This document shows, in pieces, positions 18,219-27,323 of a stretch of 64,000 bases of DNA. The notes under the pieces are model-generated. The model searched no databases. It was not told the DNA's origin and was given only the letters and a program-made list of their open reading frames with translations. Numbering within the stretch: the stretch's first letter is position 1; every line of letters begins with the position of its first letter. Both the position numbers and the translations under genes were made by a program. This DNA is from GCA-002726655 sp046582185 (GTDB lineage Bacteria > Pseudomonadota > Gammaproteobacteria > Pseudomonadales > Azotimanducaceae). The stretch lies in the NCBI GenBank assembly GCA_046582185.1, contig JAYGEX010000025.1, forward strand, positions 1-64,000. Reading direction: 5' to 3'.

Positions 18219-18242
18219 AAAAAAAGCCGGTATAAACCGGCC
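18219..18242 (-). terminator. Rho-independent terminator after the thiolase operon
   Basis: On the minus strand GGCCGGT-TTAT-ACCGGC is followed by seven T residues. It lies 27 bases downstream of the thiolase stop codon and closes the DUF35-thiolase unit. Confidence 0.85.
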
Positions 18243-18268
18243 TTGATTTACTGCACTCTAAAGAACGC

Positions 18269-19411
18269 TTAAGCAACCTTCTCCAGTATATGAATAGCGC
18301 AAGCCGACCCGAGACCAATCACGTGGGTCAAACCCAATCGTGCGCCCTCCACCTGCCGTTTGTCTGCTTCACCACGCAGATGTGTACTCACTTCATATAT
18401 ATTGGCGATGCCAGTTGCTCCCAAAGGATGCCCCTTTGATAACAGACCACCCGACACATTTACAGGAATACGACCGCCAAGGGCCACTTCGCCCTCATCA
18501 ATCATGCGCCCCGCTTCCCCGTCCTTACACAAACCAAGATTTTCGTAATGCAGTATTTCTGCTGTCGCAAAGCAGTCATGCAGCTCTACAAGGCTAATAT
18601 CCTCAGGGCCAACACCTGCCATTTCATAGGCTTGTTTTACCGCTATTCGAGTCACTGCATTAACGTCAGGCATCGTAAGGTCTCGATCTGTATACGGATC
18701 ACTCGCCAGGACTGAAGCCAGGACTTTCACCGCTCGACCCATGCCCAATTCTCTTGCCTTCTTCTCAGAGACAAGGACCGCAGCGGCAGAACCATCGACG
18801 TTCACGGAACACATTAACTTGGTATTGGGGTATGAAATCATTTCAGAATTCATGACAGTTTCCAGCGGCGTTTCAATCTGATACATCGCTTTGGGGTTTA
18901 ATGTCGAATGGTGATGATTCTTAACAGAGACCTTGGCAAATTGCTCGAAGGTTGTGCCATGGTTTCTGGCATGTTCCATACCGGCTTCTGCAAAAACAGC
19001 AGGCATGGTTCCGGAACCTAACAATCCTTCTTTGGGGATGCCAGACCCACCGCCGCCACCGCCAAGCAAACCTCTGCCCATTTGTTCAACGCCAACCGCA
19101 AGGACACAATCGAAGACACCCGCCTTAATGGACATCCAGGCTTCCCTGAACGCAGTTGCACCGGTCGCGCAAGCATTCGCACAATTCACAACTCCTATGC
19201 CTGTTTGCCCTATCTCCTGGAGCAAACGTTGGCCGACCATTGCGTTTGCCTGGCCAAGATTTCCGCAGTACAAGGCCTGCATGTCCTGGATTTTCAGGCC
19301 TGCATCATCTAATGCCAATAAAGCAGCTGTTGCCCCCAGTTGCGGGACAGTCTTTTCGGGAAAGCGACCGAACTTAATCATGTCGATACCAACTACATAT
19401 ACATCATTCAT
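18269..19411 (-). CDS. SCP-x-type thiolase / lipid-transfer acetyl-CoA acetyltransferase
   Basis: A 380-residue non-decarboxylating thiolase of the SCP-x group. The nucleophilic cysteine is Cys81 in NCANACATG (76-84); HDCFATAEILHYE and SKGHPLGATG provide the later catalytic motifs. A run of six glycines (about 117-122) forms a flexible loop. These thiolases cleave 3-ketoacyl-CoAs with bulky tails (sterol side chains, bile acids) and usually need a DUF35 partner, which is the next gene upstream. The pair is tightly linked (28 bases) and ends in a strong terminator. Confidence 0.87.
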   Translation of the reverse strand: MNDVYVVGIDMIKFGRFPEKTVPQLGATAALLALDDAGLKIQDMQALYCGNLGQANAMVGQRLLQEIGQTGIGVVNCANACATGATAFREAWMSIKAGVFDCVLAVGVEQMGRGLLGGGGGGSGIPKEGLLGSGTMPAVFAEAGMEHARNHGTTFEQFAKVSVKNHHHSTLNPKAMYQIETPLETVMNSEMISYPNTKLMCSVNVDGSAAAVLVSEKKARELGMGRAVKVLASVLASDPYTDRDLTMPDVNAVTRIAVKQAYEMAGVGPEDISLVELHDCFATAEILHYENLGLCKDGEAGRMIDEGEVALGGRIPVNVSGGLLSKGHPLGATGIANIYEVSTHLRGEADKRQVEGARLGLTHVIGLGSACAIHILEKVA

Positions 19412-19439
19412 AATATTCTCCTAAATTAAGCGAATTAGA

Positions 19440-19868
19440 TTAAGCGGGCTGAAAGAAATAACTGATGTAGCTATTGCCGTCCTTGTCTTTTCTACCCAAT
19501 GCATCGTCAAAAACCACTTCAACGGGCATATCAAATTTGATTTTTTCAGGGTCAGGCTCGACATTTATTAGATTGCCTTTGATAGTACCGCCACCTTCAA
19601 GGTCTACGATGGCAGAGATATAGGGAACTTCGATTCCGGGGAAACTGCGATAGACGATGGAGTAAACGTATAACTTCCCCTTGTTAGACAATCTGGTCGC
19701 TGCCATCTTGTCCCGTGCGCCACATTTTGCGCAGGTATTCCGTTCACCTAGATATACAGCGCTACATTCGCCGCACTTCTGCGCTTCAAGATATGGATCA
19801 TCGGTTCCCGCCCCTTTGAGCCAATCAACAACTGGTAACGGTCCTGTTACCTCAGCATTCTCAGACAT
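19440..19868 (-). CDS. DUF35 OB-fold / zinc-ribbon thiolase partner
   Basis: A 142-residue protein from the ATG at 19868, preceded by GAGGAA; a longer frame to 19940 has no such signal. It has the rubredoxin-like zinc ribbon CGECSAVYLGERNTCAKCG with four cysteines, followed by an OB-fold (SNKGKLYVYSIVYRSFPGIE, GGTIKGNLINVEP). DUF35 proteins form complexes with SCP-x-type thiolases, HMG-CoA synthases or steroid aldolases, and bind the CoA substrate. Position directly before the thiolase gene supports this partnership. Confidence 0.85.
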   Translation of the reverse strand: MSENAEVTGPLPVVDWLKGAGTDDPYLEAQKCGECSAVYLGERNTCAKCGARDKMAATRLSNKGKLYVYSIVYRSFPGIEVPYISAIVDLEGGGTIKGNLINVEPDPEKIKFDMPVEVVFDDALGRKDKDGNSYISYFFQPA

Positions 19869-19964
19869 TAATTCCTCGCAAAGTTCTCGTAGTGATAGAT
19901 TCTTAATAAGCTGAAGAGTAAACCTGTTCGGGGCGAACATTCAAGCGCTACTGAATTCCTTCAT

Positions 19965-21185
19965 TTATTCAGCTTGCTGAAAAACAGGCGGCCTGCTAAG
20001 CAGAAAGACTCCGCAGGCAATGAGACTAGAAGACGCTGCAACTGCGAAAGACAGCGAGTAGCTATCATCATAGGTTGTAAGAAAGCCTAATAAGGTAGGG
20101 CCAACTGATATGCCAAGTATGGTTATGAAGTTCGACCATGCGTAAATACGGCTATATTGGCGTAAGCCGTAAACATCAGCCAATAAGAGTGGCTGTAACA
20201 TCAATAGATTACCTACAGTAATGCCAAAGACTGCCAGGCCAACAATTAACATACTCGAACTTTCTGCCGACGCCATCAGCGCGAGCGCAAAGCATTGCAG
20301 AATCATCATGAATATCGTGAATTTACTGGTCGAAAACATGTCGACAAGAATCCCCCCGGCAAGTCTGCCGATGATGCTAAAGAGAGGAAGCACTGCGATG
20401 GCAATGGCGGCTTCACCCGTTTGATAATGTTGGCTGATGATCCCGTATTGATGGGCTATTGCGCCGACCTGGGCCAACATCACAAATAAATACGAGATAC
20501 TAAGCGTCCAGAAGTATCTCTGTCTTGCTGCCTGAGCCAGGGTTACGCCATCAAATACAGGCGACGCATCTGAATCTCTTGAACCTCCATCTGGCATCAA
20601 GCCCAAAGTTGCAGGTTCTGACCTTAAAACGATTAAACAGATTGGCACCACACCCAGGAAATAGACAGCGCCTAACCAGGGGCTTGCTACTACAATGCCA
20701 TTGGTGGAAACCACTGCAGCGCTGATTGGCGTAATGAGCACGCCGCCGATAGAAAGACCCGTTGAGGCAATAGACAAAGCTTTCGCACGACTCTTGTGAA
20801 ACCACCTGGCGACAAGTGTCGTTGCAGGCAATAAACTAGAAGCGCTGAAACCAATGCCAAAAATTGTGTACAAGAGATAGAGCTGCCACACCTCTTTAAC
20901 ATATGCCAACGCCGCCAGGGCACCTGAAGCCAAAATGGCACCAAAAGTGATGATGATACGAACATCATACTTTTCCAATAATGATCCAATGACCAGGCCA
21001 GACAATCCGCTCACAAAAAAGAAGACAGAAACCGCACTTGAAGCAATAGTCAGAGGAAAACCAGCTTCGTCGGAAAGCGCTGTCAGCAACACCGAGTGAT
21101 TGTAAAAGCCTAAGCCGGAAGTGAAAGCAAGGATGACGAACAACGCGGCAACAACCTTCCAGCCATAAAATAAGCCCCCTTCCAT
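19965..21185 (-). CDS. MFS transporter
   Basis: A 406-residue major facilitator with about 12 membrane helices; GWKVVAALFVILAFTSGLGF opens it, and the loop after helix 2 (SLLEKYDVRIIITFGA) carries the usual charged turn. It resembles the monocarboxylate/oxalate-type (MCT-like) branch. It lies just upstream of the DUF35-thiolase genes and faces the FMN reductase gene, so it may import the organic acid that the cluster degrades. Start ATG 21185. Substrate is inference. Confidence 0.8.
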   Translation of the reverse strand: MEGGLFYGWKVVAALFVILAFTSGLGFYNHSVLLTALSDEAGFPLTIASSAVSVFFFVSGLSGLVIGSLLEKYDVRIIITFGAILASGALAALAYVKEVWQLYLLYTIFGIGFSASSLLPATTLVARWFHKSRAKALSIASTGLSIGGVLITPISAAVVSTNGIVVASPWLGAVYFLGVVPICLIVLRSEPATLGLMPDGGSRDSDASPVFDGVTLAQAARQRYFWTLSISYLFVMLAQVGAIAHQYGIISQHYQTGEAAIAIAVLPLFSIIGRLAGGILVDMFSTSKFTIFMMILQCFALALMASAESSSMLIVGLAVFGITVGNLLMLQPLLLADVYGLRQYSRIYAWSNFITILGISVGPTLLGFLTTYDDSYSLSFAVAASSSLIACGVFLLSRPPVFQQAE

Positions 21186-21323
21186 TTGTTCCTGCTCGTC
21201 GATATTGAACTACACCCACTCTAGTTTCGGACACGCAATATATCACGTGCCGCGGAATTTAAATTGTGCTCACCCTTGATCCTGTGAGACAGTTGCTTGA
21301 ATCATTAGTACAGGACGCCACAA

Positions 21324-21893
21324 ATGCCACAAATTTTGACCCTCTGTGGCAGCACAAGAGAGGATTCGATTAACAGAAAGACAGTACTATGCATTAGCAA
21401 TGAGCTAAGCAATCTTGGAGCGAATGTCAGCGTCATTAATCTCAAAGATTTCGAAATGCCAATTTACAATGGCGACGATGAAACGGCTAACGGTTTACCT
21501 GAAGCAGCTGTGCGATTTCAGGAGTGTCTCAACGATCACGATGCGCTCGTTATTGGCTGTCCCGAATACAACGGTTTTATGACGCCAGTATTGCTCAACA
21601 CAATAGCTTGGGCGACCCGCTCACCCCAAGCCAGCCTGGATGTTTCAGGATTCATGGGTAAGCCCGTCTTGATTACCAGTAGCTCACCGGGACCTGGCGG
21701 CGGATCGAGGTCCGCCGTTCATTTGAAGACGCTATTGAGCGGGATTGGCTGCATTATTAGCCCCGGGAATTTCATGGTATCAGGTGGATTCTCTGCCTTT
21801 GATGAATCTGGAAAATTAATGGACGAAGGTTTACAGAAGCGCGCTGTTTCAGTAGCAGAACAGTTTCACGTTTTTGTAAACAAGCTCATCTAA
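21324..21893 (+). CDS. NADPH-dependent FMN reductase family protein
   Basis: A 189-residue flavodoxin-fold protein with the FMN phosphate loop LCGSTREDSINRK (7-19) and the block CPEYNGFMTPVLLNTIAWAT (about 78-97), both diagnostic of the ArsH/SsuE/ChrR-like group. It would reduce FMN, quinones or other acceptors with NAD(P)H, possibly supplying reduced flavin to a monooxygenase such as the luciferase-like or FAD enzymes in this window. Divergent from the MFS gene; the enoyl-CoA hydratase gene follows after 31 bases, suggesting an operon. Confidence 0.82.
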   Translation: MPQILTLCGSTREDSINRKTVLCISNELSNLGANVSVINLKDFEMPIYNGDDETANGLPEAAVRFQECLNDHDALVIGCPEYNGFMTPVLLNTIAWATRSPQASLDVSGFMGKPVLITSSSPGPGGGSRSAVHLKTLLSGIGCIISPGNFMVSGGFSAFDESGKLMDEGLQKRAVSVAEQFHVFVNKLI

Positions 21894-21924
21894 CTATAAC
21901 TATCGCCACTCAAAGGAACATTAC

Positions 21925-22725
21925 GTGAATTCATTTGAAACAATTTCCGTTGAAAAACGAGGCCAGGTCGATTGGCTGACTCTCAATCGACCGGAATCGC
22001 TAAACGCAATCACAACGCCAATGGTCACTGAATTACGAGACTATTTTGGCGGTTTAATTGAAGACAAGGACACTCGCATAGTGGTCATGAAAGGTGCCGG
22101 TCGTGCATTTTGTGCAGGTTTGGATATCAAGGCGGCCCGAGGTAAGACGTTCGAGGCACCCTTTGGTGGCGGCATGGGATTCCAGGGGTATCTTGCCGAG
22201 GTCTACGTCCGAATGCGTAAATGCCCACAGCCAATTATCAGTCTTGTGCAAGGGGCTGCCTGTGGCGGTGGATTTTCCTTCGTCCTGGCATCTGACATCA
22301 GAATCGCTGGAGAAAGCGCAAAAATGAATGCTGCTTACATCAAGATTGGATTGTCTGCTTGTGATATGGGTTGTAGCTACTTTTTACCCAGGTTAGTTGG
22401 AACCTCCATCGCATCTGAGCTGATGTTGACCGGGCGTTTCATCAATGCAGAACGTGCTTTAAGGACAAACCTGGTGTCTGAAGTTGTCGCCGATAACGAA
22501 CTGGAAAATGCCGCACAGCCTTACATCGACGAGATGCTAATGACATCACCTATCGGACTTAGAATGACGAAGGAAGGACTGAATTTATCCATCGATGCGC
22601 CGGGACTGGAAGCCGCCATGGCGATAGAAAACAGAAACCAGCTTATGTGTTCTCGTACTAACGATGCGAAAGAGGGAATGCAGGCATTCCTTGAGAAGAG
22701 GAAACCTGAGTTTTCCGGAAACTAG
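21925..22725 (+). CDS. Enoyl-CoA hydratase/isomerase (crotonase) family
   Basis: A 266-residue crotonase-fold protein. The CoA/oxyanion-hole segments are GAGRAFCAGLDIKAA (about 54-68) and VQGAACGGGFSFVLASDIRI (about 108-127). The catalytic-loop position reads LSACDMGCSYFLPRLVG, without the usual glutamate, so the exact reaction (hydratase, isomerase, hydrolase) is uncertain. The start is a GTG (21925) with AAAGGAAC nearby. Likely co-transcribed with the FMN reductase and functionally tied to the thiolase/dehydrogenase set. Confidence 0.82.
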   Translation: MNSFETISVEKRGQVDWLTLNRPESLNAITTPMVTELRDYFGGLIEDKDTRIVVMKGAGRAFCAGLDIKAARGKTFEAPFGGGMGFQGYLAEVYVRMRKCPQPIISLVQGAACGGGFSFVLASDIRIAGESAKMNAAYIKIGLSACDMGCSYFLPRLVGTSIASELMLTGRFINAERALRTNLVSEVVADNELENAAQPYIDEMLMTSPIGLRMTKEGLNLSIDAPGLEAAMAIENRNQLMCSRTNDAKEGMQAFLEKRKPEFSGN

Positions 22726-22793
22726 CTAATGAAAATGACCATTGGGGTATTCAAGCTAGATCGAGCCTCGCACCATAACCAAAGTCATATATG

Positions 22794-22810
22794 GGCGCTC
22801 CATTAGCGCC
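22794..22810. terminator. Short GC hairpin between converging genes
   Basis: GGCGCT-ccatt-AGCGCC is a perfect 6-bp stem between the rightward hydratase and the leftward CDF transporter. No T-tract follows on either side, so only a weak or factor-assisted terminator is proposed. Confidence 0.4.
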
Positions 22811-22815
22811 TTCAA

Positions 22816-23727
22816 CTAGTCAGTATTATCAGGTTCGATGAAACACCATCCGATTTCAGGGAAGGCGGATTTCAGGTTTCGTTCAAGCTCATTAATAAGA
22901 GTTACTGCATGTCCAACGGTGACATCCGGTGCAATGGCTATCTTTGCAGCAAGCATGACTTTGGGGCCCATTTGCAGGGTAATCACATTAAGTACTTCCT
23001 GAATCTCATCATGATCGGCTATGAGTTCATCAATAAGATTTCGCAAATCAGGTTCTGCGGATTTTCCAACGAGCAGACTCTGTAATCTGACGACCAGGAA
23101 CATTGCAATAAGTACCAGGACAATACCGATACAAATAGAACCTAGCGCATCGTATATAGGATTTCCCGTCATCCAGGTAGCACCCAGGAACATAAAAGCG
23201 ATAACAAGCCCCAAGATCGCGGCAAAATCCTCGCCAATCACAACAACAATTTCAGCATTCCGGGTGTGCTTCAACCAGGTAAATAAAGTCTTATCTCCAC
23301 GCATCAACTTAGCCTCGCGAAGAGCACCGAGCAAACTAAAAGTCTCAATGATGATGGCGAAGCCCAGAATGATCAGGCCAATCCAAATTTGATTCAGTTC
23401 TCCCGGCTCAGAAAGTTTGTGCAAACCCTCGTAAATTGAGAACAGACCGCCAACGCTAAATAACATCAAAGCAACGATGAAACTCCAGAAATAGCTGAGC
23501 TTGCCATAACCCAATGGATGATCTTCGTCTGGCTCCTTCTCGGCACTTTTCAAGCCAATGTAGAGCAAGATCTGGTTCCCGGTATCCGCAAATGAGTGGA
23601 TAGCTTCAGCCATCATACTGCCAGACCCCGTGTAGAGTGCTGTTGCCAGTTTCGCAATCGCAATACAGAGATTTGCAACAAAGGCATACAATATTGCTCT
23701 GACGGGAGATCCCTTACCTGCAGACAT
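22816..23727 (-). CDS. Cation diffusion facilitator (ZnT9-like)
   Basis: A 303-residue CDF transporter from the ATG at 23727; the open frame extends upstream but homology and an AGGGG site favour this start. Six membrane helices; the metal site in helix 2 is AIHSFADTGNQ (HxxxD) and in helix 5 is VVIGEDFAAILGL. The DEDHPLGYGKLSYFWSFIV loop and the C-terminal cytoplasmic domain (about 205-300) are typical of the SLC30A9-like subgroup. It probably exports zinc or another divalent ion in exchange for protons. Divergent from the decayed ECF sigma operon. Confidence 0.83.
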   Translation of the reverse strand: MSAGKGSPVRAILYAFVANLCIAIAKLATALYTGSGSMMAEAIHSFADTGNQILLYIGLKSAEKEPDEDHPLGYGKLSYFWSFIVALMLFSVGGLFSIYEGLHKLSEPGELNQIWIGLIILGFAIIIETFSLLGALREAKLMRGDKTLFTWLKHTRNAEIVVVIGEDFAAILGLVIAFMFLGATWMTGNPIYDALGSICIGIVLVLIAMFLVVRLQSLLVGKSAEPDLRNLIDELIADHDEIQEVLNVITLQMGPKVMLAAKIAIAPDVTVGHAVTLINELERNLKSAFPEIGWCFIEPDNTD

Positions 23728-23833
23728 TCCAATAACCCCTAAATCAACTAAGTTAATTATACCTTGGGTCGTAACGATCAGCTTACTGCTGCATCCATGG
23801 GATACGATAGCGACATATTGAGGGAATATTCTC

Positions 23834-24368
23834 GTGTCGACCAAGGTCTATGATGATATGGCAAGTAAAAAAGATCTATACGAGAATCTCGTCAACGCTT
23901 ATAGCCCCTGGCTTTATAAGTATGCGTATTGGCTCAGTGGTGACAAAGCGGCGGCTGAAGATCTGGTGCAGGAGGCTTTTCTTCGGGCCTGGCGCTTCCT
24001 TGGGTCTCTAAAAAATGAAGGTTCAGCCAAGAGCTGGCTGACCACTATATTGCGGCGGGAAAATGCGCGTAAGTATGAACGCAAACAATTTCAGTACTCG
24101 GATGTCGAGATGGGCTCGCTACCCTGAGAGGTGAAGGATTTTGACACCCGGCCTGAAGTCTCGGCACTGCGAATAGCACTTAAAAACCTCCCTGAGAAAT
24201 ACCGGGAACCATTGGTTCTTCAGGTATTGGAAGGTTACACGCTGGAAGAGATCGCCAGGATGTCTGACTTACCCAGGAATACTGTCGCAACAAGACTCCA
24301 TCGTGCGAGACAAAAAACTTCGCGTTGTTTTGCAAGGCGAAATCCTCGAATTTAAGGCGAAGACATGA
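23834..24368 (+). pseudogene. ECF RNA polymerase sigma factor, broken by TGA and a frameshift
   Basis: The first frame (GTG 23834, AGGGA upstream) encodes sigma region 2 (LVQEAFLRAWRFLGSLKNEG) and stops at a TGA (24125-24127). In the same frame the text continues with EVKDFDTRPEVSALRIALKN and region 4 (LPEKYREPLVLQVLEGYTLE, then a helix-turn-helix ending TVATRLHRARQK). At a run of six A (about 24312) one base too many shifts the frame; corrected, it reads KLRVVLQGEILEFKAKT and ends at a TGA (24366-24368) overlapping the ATG of the next gene. Two independent lesions make a functional sigma factor unlikely. Confidence 0.8.
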
Positions 24369-25061
24369 ATTGCATCGAATTTAGACAACTCAAATTGGCG
24401 GAGCCTCACGTTTCCAATAGGGCAGCGGACGCGCATAAGCTTGATTGTCCTACATGCACATAATTTGAGCAGGGAATTCATCAACTGGATGAATCAATTT
24501 ATTCAGCTTTATCAGTTGCGATACCTGAAGGCTTGGCGGCCAAAGTGTTAGTCAATCAATCCCTGCAATCACACCCGCGCAGGCCCATGCGCAGGTACTT
24601 GTTGGGTATGGCTGCATCCTTTTTACTGGCGATTTTTGTATTCCAGCTCGCTCCGGTTGATGCGCTTGAAGATGAAATAATCACCCATATGGATCATGAA
24701 GCACATCAGGTCCATGGGAAGTCCGGCGACAATGGGGTCCGCTCAGATCGTAAAAGTCCTGAACCTGGTTGGTGGAGACCTGGCGCTACCTCTGGGAAAG
24801 GTGACCTACGCATCCAAGTGTTACATCAAAGACCAGCTAATCGCGCATTTCGTGGTGGAAAATGACGGCGAGGCATATACATTAATCCTTATTCCAGAGG
24901 CGAGCATCGAACAACTCGCGTTTGAAAACGATCGCTGGCGAGGCCTGATCACACCACATGAGACGGGGATTCTGGCTGTTATTGCCAGTGCTGATTCGTC
25001 GCCAAATTTGCTCGAAGTCTCGGAACATTACAGCAGAACAATAAAGCGGCTATCAATTTGA
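24365..25061 (+). pseudogene. DUF3379-type anti-sigma partner, broken by TAA and a frameshift
   Basis: The ATG at 24365 opens MNCIEFRQLKLAEPHVSNRA and has the HxxxC..C zinc-type motif (AHKLDCPTC) of DUF3379 proteins encoded after ECF sigma genes. An in-frame TAA follows CPTCT (about 24461); the frame then continues through a membrane helix (YLLGMAASFLLAIFVFQLAP). Near 24700-24740 a slip moves the remaining text to another frame (VKVLNLVGGDLALPLGKVTY to the end at 25061). The original gene overlapped the sigma gene by ATGA. Decayed together with it. Confidence 0.75.
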
Positions 25062-25092
25062 CGCTCAGGCCCTGACCATAAATTCCTTTACT

Positions 25093-25716
25093 TCAGCTGG
25101 AAATATTCTCTGCAATCCAGCGCTGCATATTGGTAACAAGCTCAGCATCCAGGTCTTCGGGCGGACTCTTTGCCCAGCTATGAAATGCCAGACTTAATTC
25201 GCCGGCCTTCTTTGGATCCAGCTTCTCAAGTCTGTCATAGGCTTGCTGAGCCTCTGCAAAGAGGCCTAGCGCAAGATAAGCTTCACCCCTGTACTCGATC
25301 GCTGGCGTATATTTCGGTCGAAGCTTGAGGCATTGATCATAAGCCATCATCGCTCCGTCAAAGTCACCCACCTGTTTTAATGCATAACCCAAGGCGCCAT
25401 GAGCCTGATATAGGCGCGGCTCATTCTTGATGGCACTCTTGTATTTTTTGATCGCCCTGGCAAATTGCTTGTCCGCCTTCTTATGAAGCTTCGCGGCTTT
25501 CTTGGTATCCTTTTCCACCGTGGCTTTGTCGAGATATTTCCAAGCCTTATCCCTGTTCTTCAGACCCGCATTGTAGCTATCAACTGCGCGTTCCGTGGGT
25601 GATTTCTGAACAGTGGTCTGGGGCAAGGACGGAGCCGACCCTCCTCCCGATGCATATGCACCATTTGAGACTATAGGTATTAAAGCGAATAATAAGGCGA
25701 GCAAAAAAGTCTTCAT
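25093..25716 (-). CDS. Exported tetratricopeptide-repeat protein
   Basis: A 207-residue protein from the ATG at 25716 (GGGAGA upstream), with a signal peptide (about 1-22, MKTFLLALLFALIPIVSNG, cleavage near AYA). The mature part has a lysine-rich helical segment (about 45-95) and about three TPR units (ARIKKYKSAIKNEPRLYQAH region is a shifted reading aside; clear units are YQAHGALGYALKQVGDFDGA, YTPAIEYRGEAYLALGLFAE and the next helix pair). A periplasmic or surface scaffold is likely; partners are unknown. Leftward and converging on the decayed DUF3379 gene. Confidence 0.72.
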   Translation of the reverse strand: MKTFLLALLFALIPIVSNGAYASGGGSAPSLPQTTVQKSPTERAVDSYNAGLKNRDKAWKYLDKATVEKDTKKAAKLHKKADKQFARAIKKYKSAIKNEPRLYQAHGALGYALKQVGDFDGAMMAYDQCLKLRPKYTPAIEYRGEAYLALGLFAEAQQAYDRLEKLDPKKAGELSLAFHSWAKSPPEDLDAELVTNMQRWIAENISS

Positions 25717-25827
25717 CGATGATTCTCCCAAGGGGTTCAATATTACCGGACTCGTCGAAGCCCGATAATATTTTCCCAATAGTAACGCTAACCGACATCT
25801 ATCGAAAACTTTTGCGCCAGCAAGCTC

Positions 25828-27081
25828 TTAAATACCAGGAACAGGGAAGCCCTTACAAAAGGTCTCCACTTCAGATCGAATTGACTCAATCTTTGCCTCA
25901 TCTTCCGGATTTTGCAGGCAATCCACTATCCAGGTGGCCAACCGTTCCATATCAGCTTCTTTCATCCCACGGGTCGTTGCCGCAGGGGTACCAATGCGGA
26001 TGCCACTTGGCCGTAGTGGTGGGTTGGGATCATCCGGAATAATCTGCTTGTTGGTGGTGATCTGGACTTTATCCAGAATCTCTTCTGCGACTCGCCCATC
26101 CAGGCCGAAGCTGGCAACCGTATCCAGCACCATCATGTGATTGTCTGTTCCACCAGTCACCAAGGACACCTGCTTGTCCATTAGCGCTGCAGCCAGAGTT
26201 TTAGAATTAACCAACACTTGTTGTGCATATTCTTTGAACTCATCTGATTGCGCTTTCAGCAGCGTAATCGCGATAGCGGCAACTGCATTCATATGAGGGC
26301 CACCTTGTAATCCAGGGAACACAGATTTATCAATCTTCGCCCGGAACTCCTTCCTGCACAGCACCATGCCGCCGCGAGGGCCGCGCAATGATTTGTGAGT
26401 CGTGGTGGTGACGATATCAAAGCCGAAATCAAATGGGTTAGCCATCGAACCACCCGCTACAAGACCACCAAAATGCGAAGCATCAGTCATTGTCAGCGCT
26501 CCAACTTCATCGGCAATCTTCTTGAACTGTTCATAGTCTATATCCCTGGGATAAGAGGTATAGCCACAAAGGATCATCTTTGGCTTATGCTCAAGCGCAT
26601 CCTTTCTCACCTGATCATAATCAATCGATCCATCGCTGGGATCAGTAATATAGCGAACGAAATTAAACAGACTGCCCATATGAGAGACGGGCGACCCATG
26701 GGTCAAATGCCCGCCATGGCTAAGGTCCATCGCCATAATGGTATCGCCAGGCTCCAGTAAGCCGAGATATACAGCCTGATTCATGGCAGACCCGGAAAGC
26801 GGCTGAACATTGGCATGTTCGCAGCGGAAGACTTCCTTAGCCCTGTCTCTGGCCAGGTTTTCGATGATGTCAGTAAATTCCTGGCCGCCGTAATATCGAC
26901 GCCCTGGATACCCTTCAGAATATTTATTGGTAAAGACACTGCCGAGGGCAGCAAGCACTTCCGGGAAGGTATAATTTTCAGAGGGAATTAGTTCGATCCC
27001 GGTTCGCTGTCTCGCTTCTTCACCGCGCAAGGCTGCATAAACATCGGGGTCATTTTGTTCAAGTAATTCGATATTTGTCAT
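25828..27081 (-). CDS. glyA: Serine hydroxymethyltransferase
   Basis: A 417-residue fold-type I PLP enzyme converting serine and tetrahydrofolate into glycine and methylene-tetrahydrofolate. The PLP lysine is in TTTTHKSLRGPRGG (about 228-241); the opening ARQRTGIELIPSENYTFPEV, EGYPGRRYYGGQEF and the C-terminal PSGIRIGTPAATTRGM are diagnostic. Length matches bacterial GlyA. ATG start with GGAGAG upstream. No glycine riboswitch was seen in the 240 bases upstream. It supplies one-carbon units also used by MetH in this window. Confidence 0.95.
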   Translation of the reverse strand: MTNIELLEQNDPDVYAALRGEEARQRTGIELIPSENYTFPEVLAALGSVFTNKYSEGYPGRRYYGGQEFTDIIENLARDRAKEVFRCEHANVQPLSGSAMNQAVYLGLLEPGDTIMAMDLSHGGHLTHGSPVSHMGSLFNFVRYITDPSDGSIDYDQVRKDALEHKPKMILCGYTSYPRDIDYEQFKKIADEVGALTMTDASHFGGLVAGGSMANPFDFGFDIVTTTTHKSLRGPRGGMVLCRKEFRAKIDKSVFPGLQGGPHMNAVAAIAITLLKAQSDEFKEYAQQVLVNSKTLAAALMDKQVSLVTGGTDNHMMVLDTVASFGLDGRVAEEILDKVQITTNKQIIPDDPNPPLRPSGIRIGTPAATTRGMKEADMERLATWIVDCLQNPEDEAKIESIRSEVETFCKGFPVPGI

Positions 27082-27323
27082 ATTAGGGCACTCTCCATCG
27101 AGGTTATATTAGGCGCCCAGGCGAACGGCTTTGAAATTGACCACGATAAGTGGCCAGCGTCACACTTCCTGATGGTTAGTTCCATCTGTATATCGCCAGT
27201 CATGTGAGGCTGTGAATTCTAACCTCGCACAGCACAGATTTGAACCTTAGCTTACGAATTCAGCTTCACTTTTCTCCAGTGCATTTCTCCACCAAAGCAA
27301 AGTCAGCCACATATAAAGCACTT
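27082..27323. other. Intergenic stretch upstream of glyA
   Basis: About 240 bases between the ACT-domain gene end and glyA. It should contain the leftward glyA promoter. I find no recognisable riboswitch, RNA gene or coding frame; a rightward frame here is antisense to the ACT gene and has no family content. Confidence 0.3.

Noticed and set aside
24125..24127. In-frame TGA of the ECF sigma gene as a second selenocysteine codon
   Set aside because: It follows SLP and precedes EVKDF in the inter-domain linker, with no cysteine or redox motif nearby, and the gene has another lesion downstream.
27082..27323. Glycine riboswitch before glyA
   Set aside because: No tandem aptamer motifs are visible on the minus strand.
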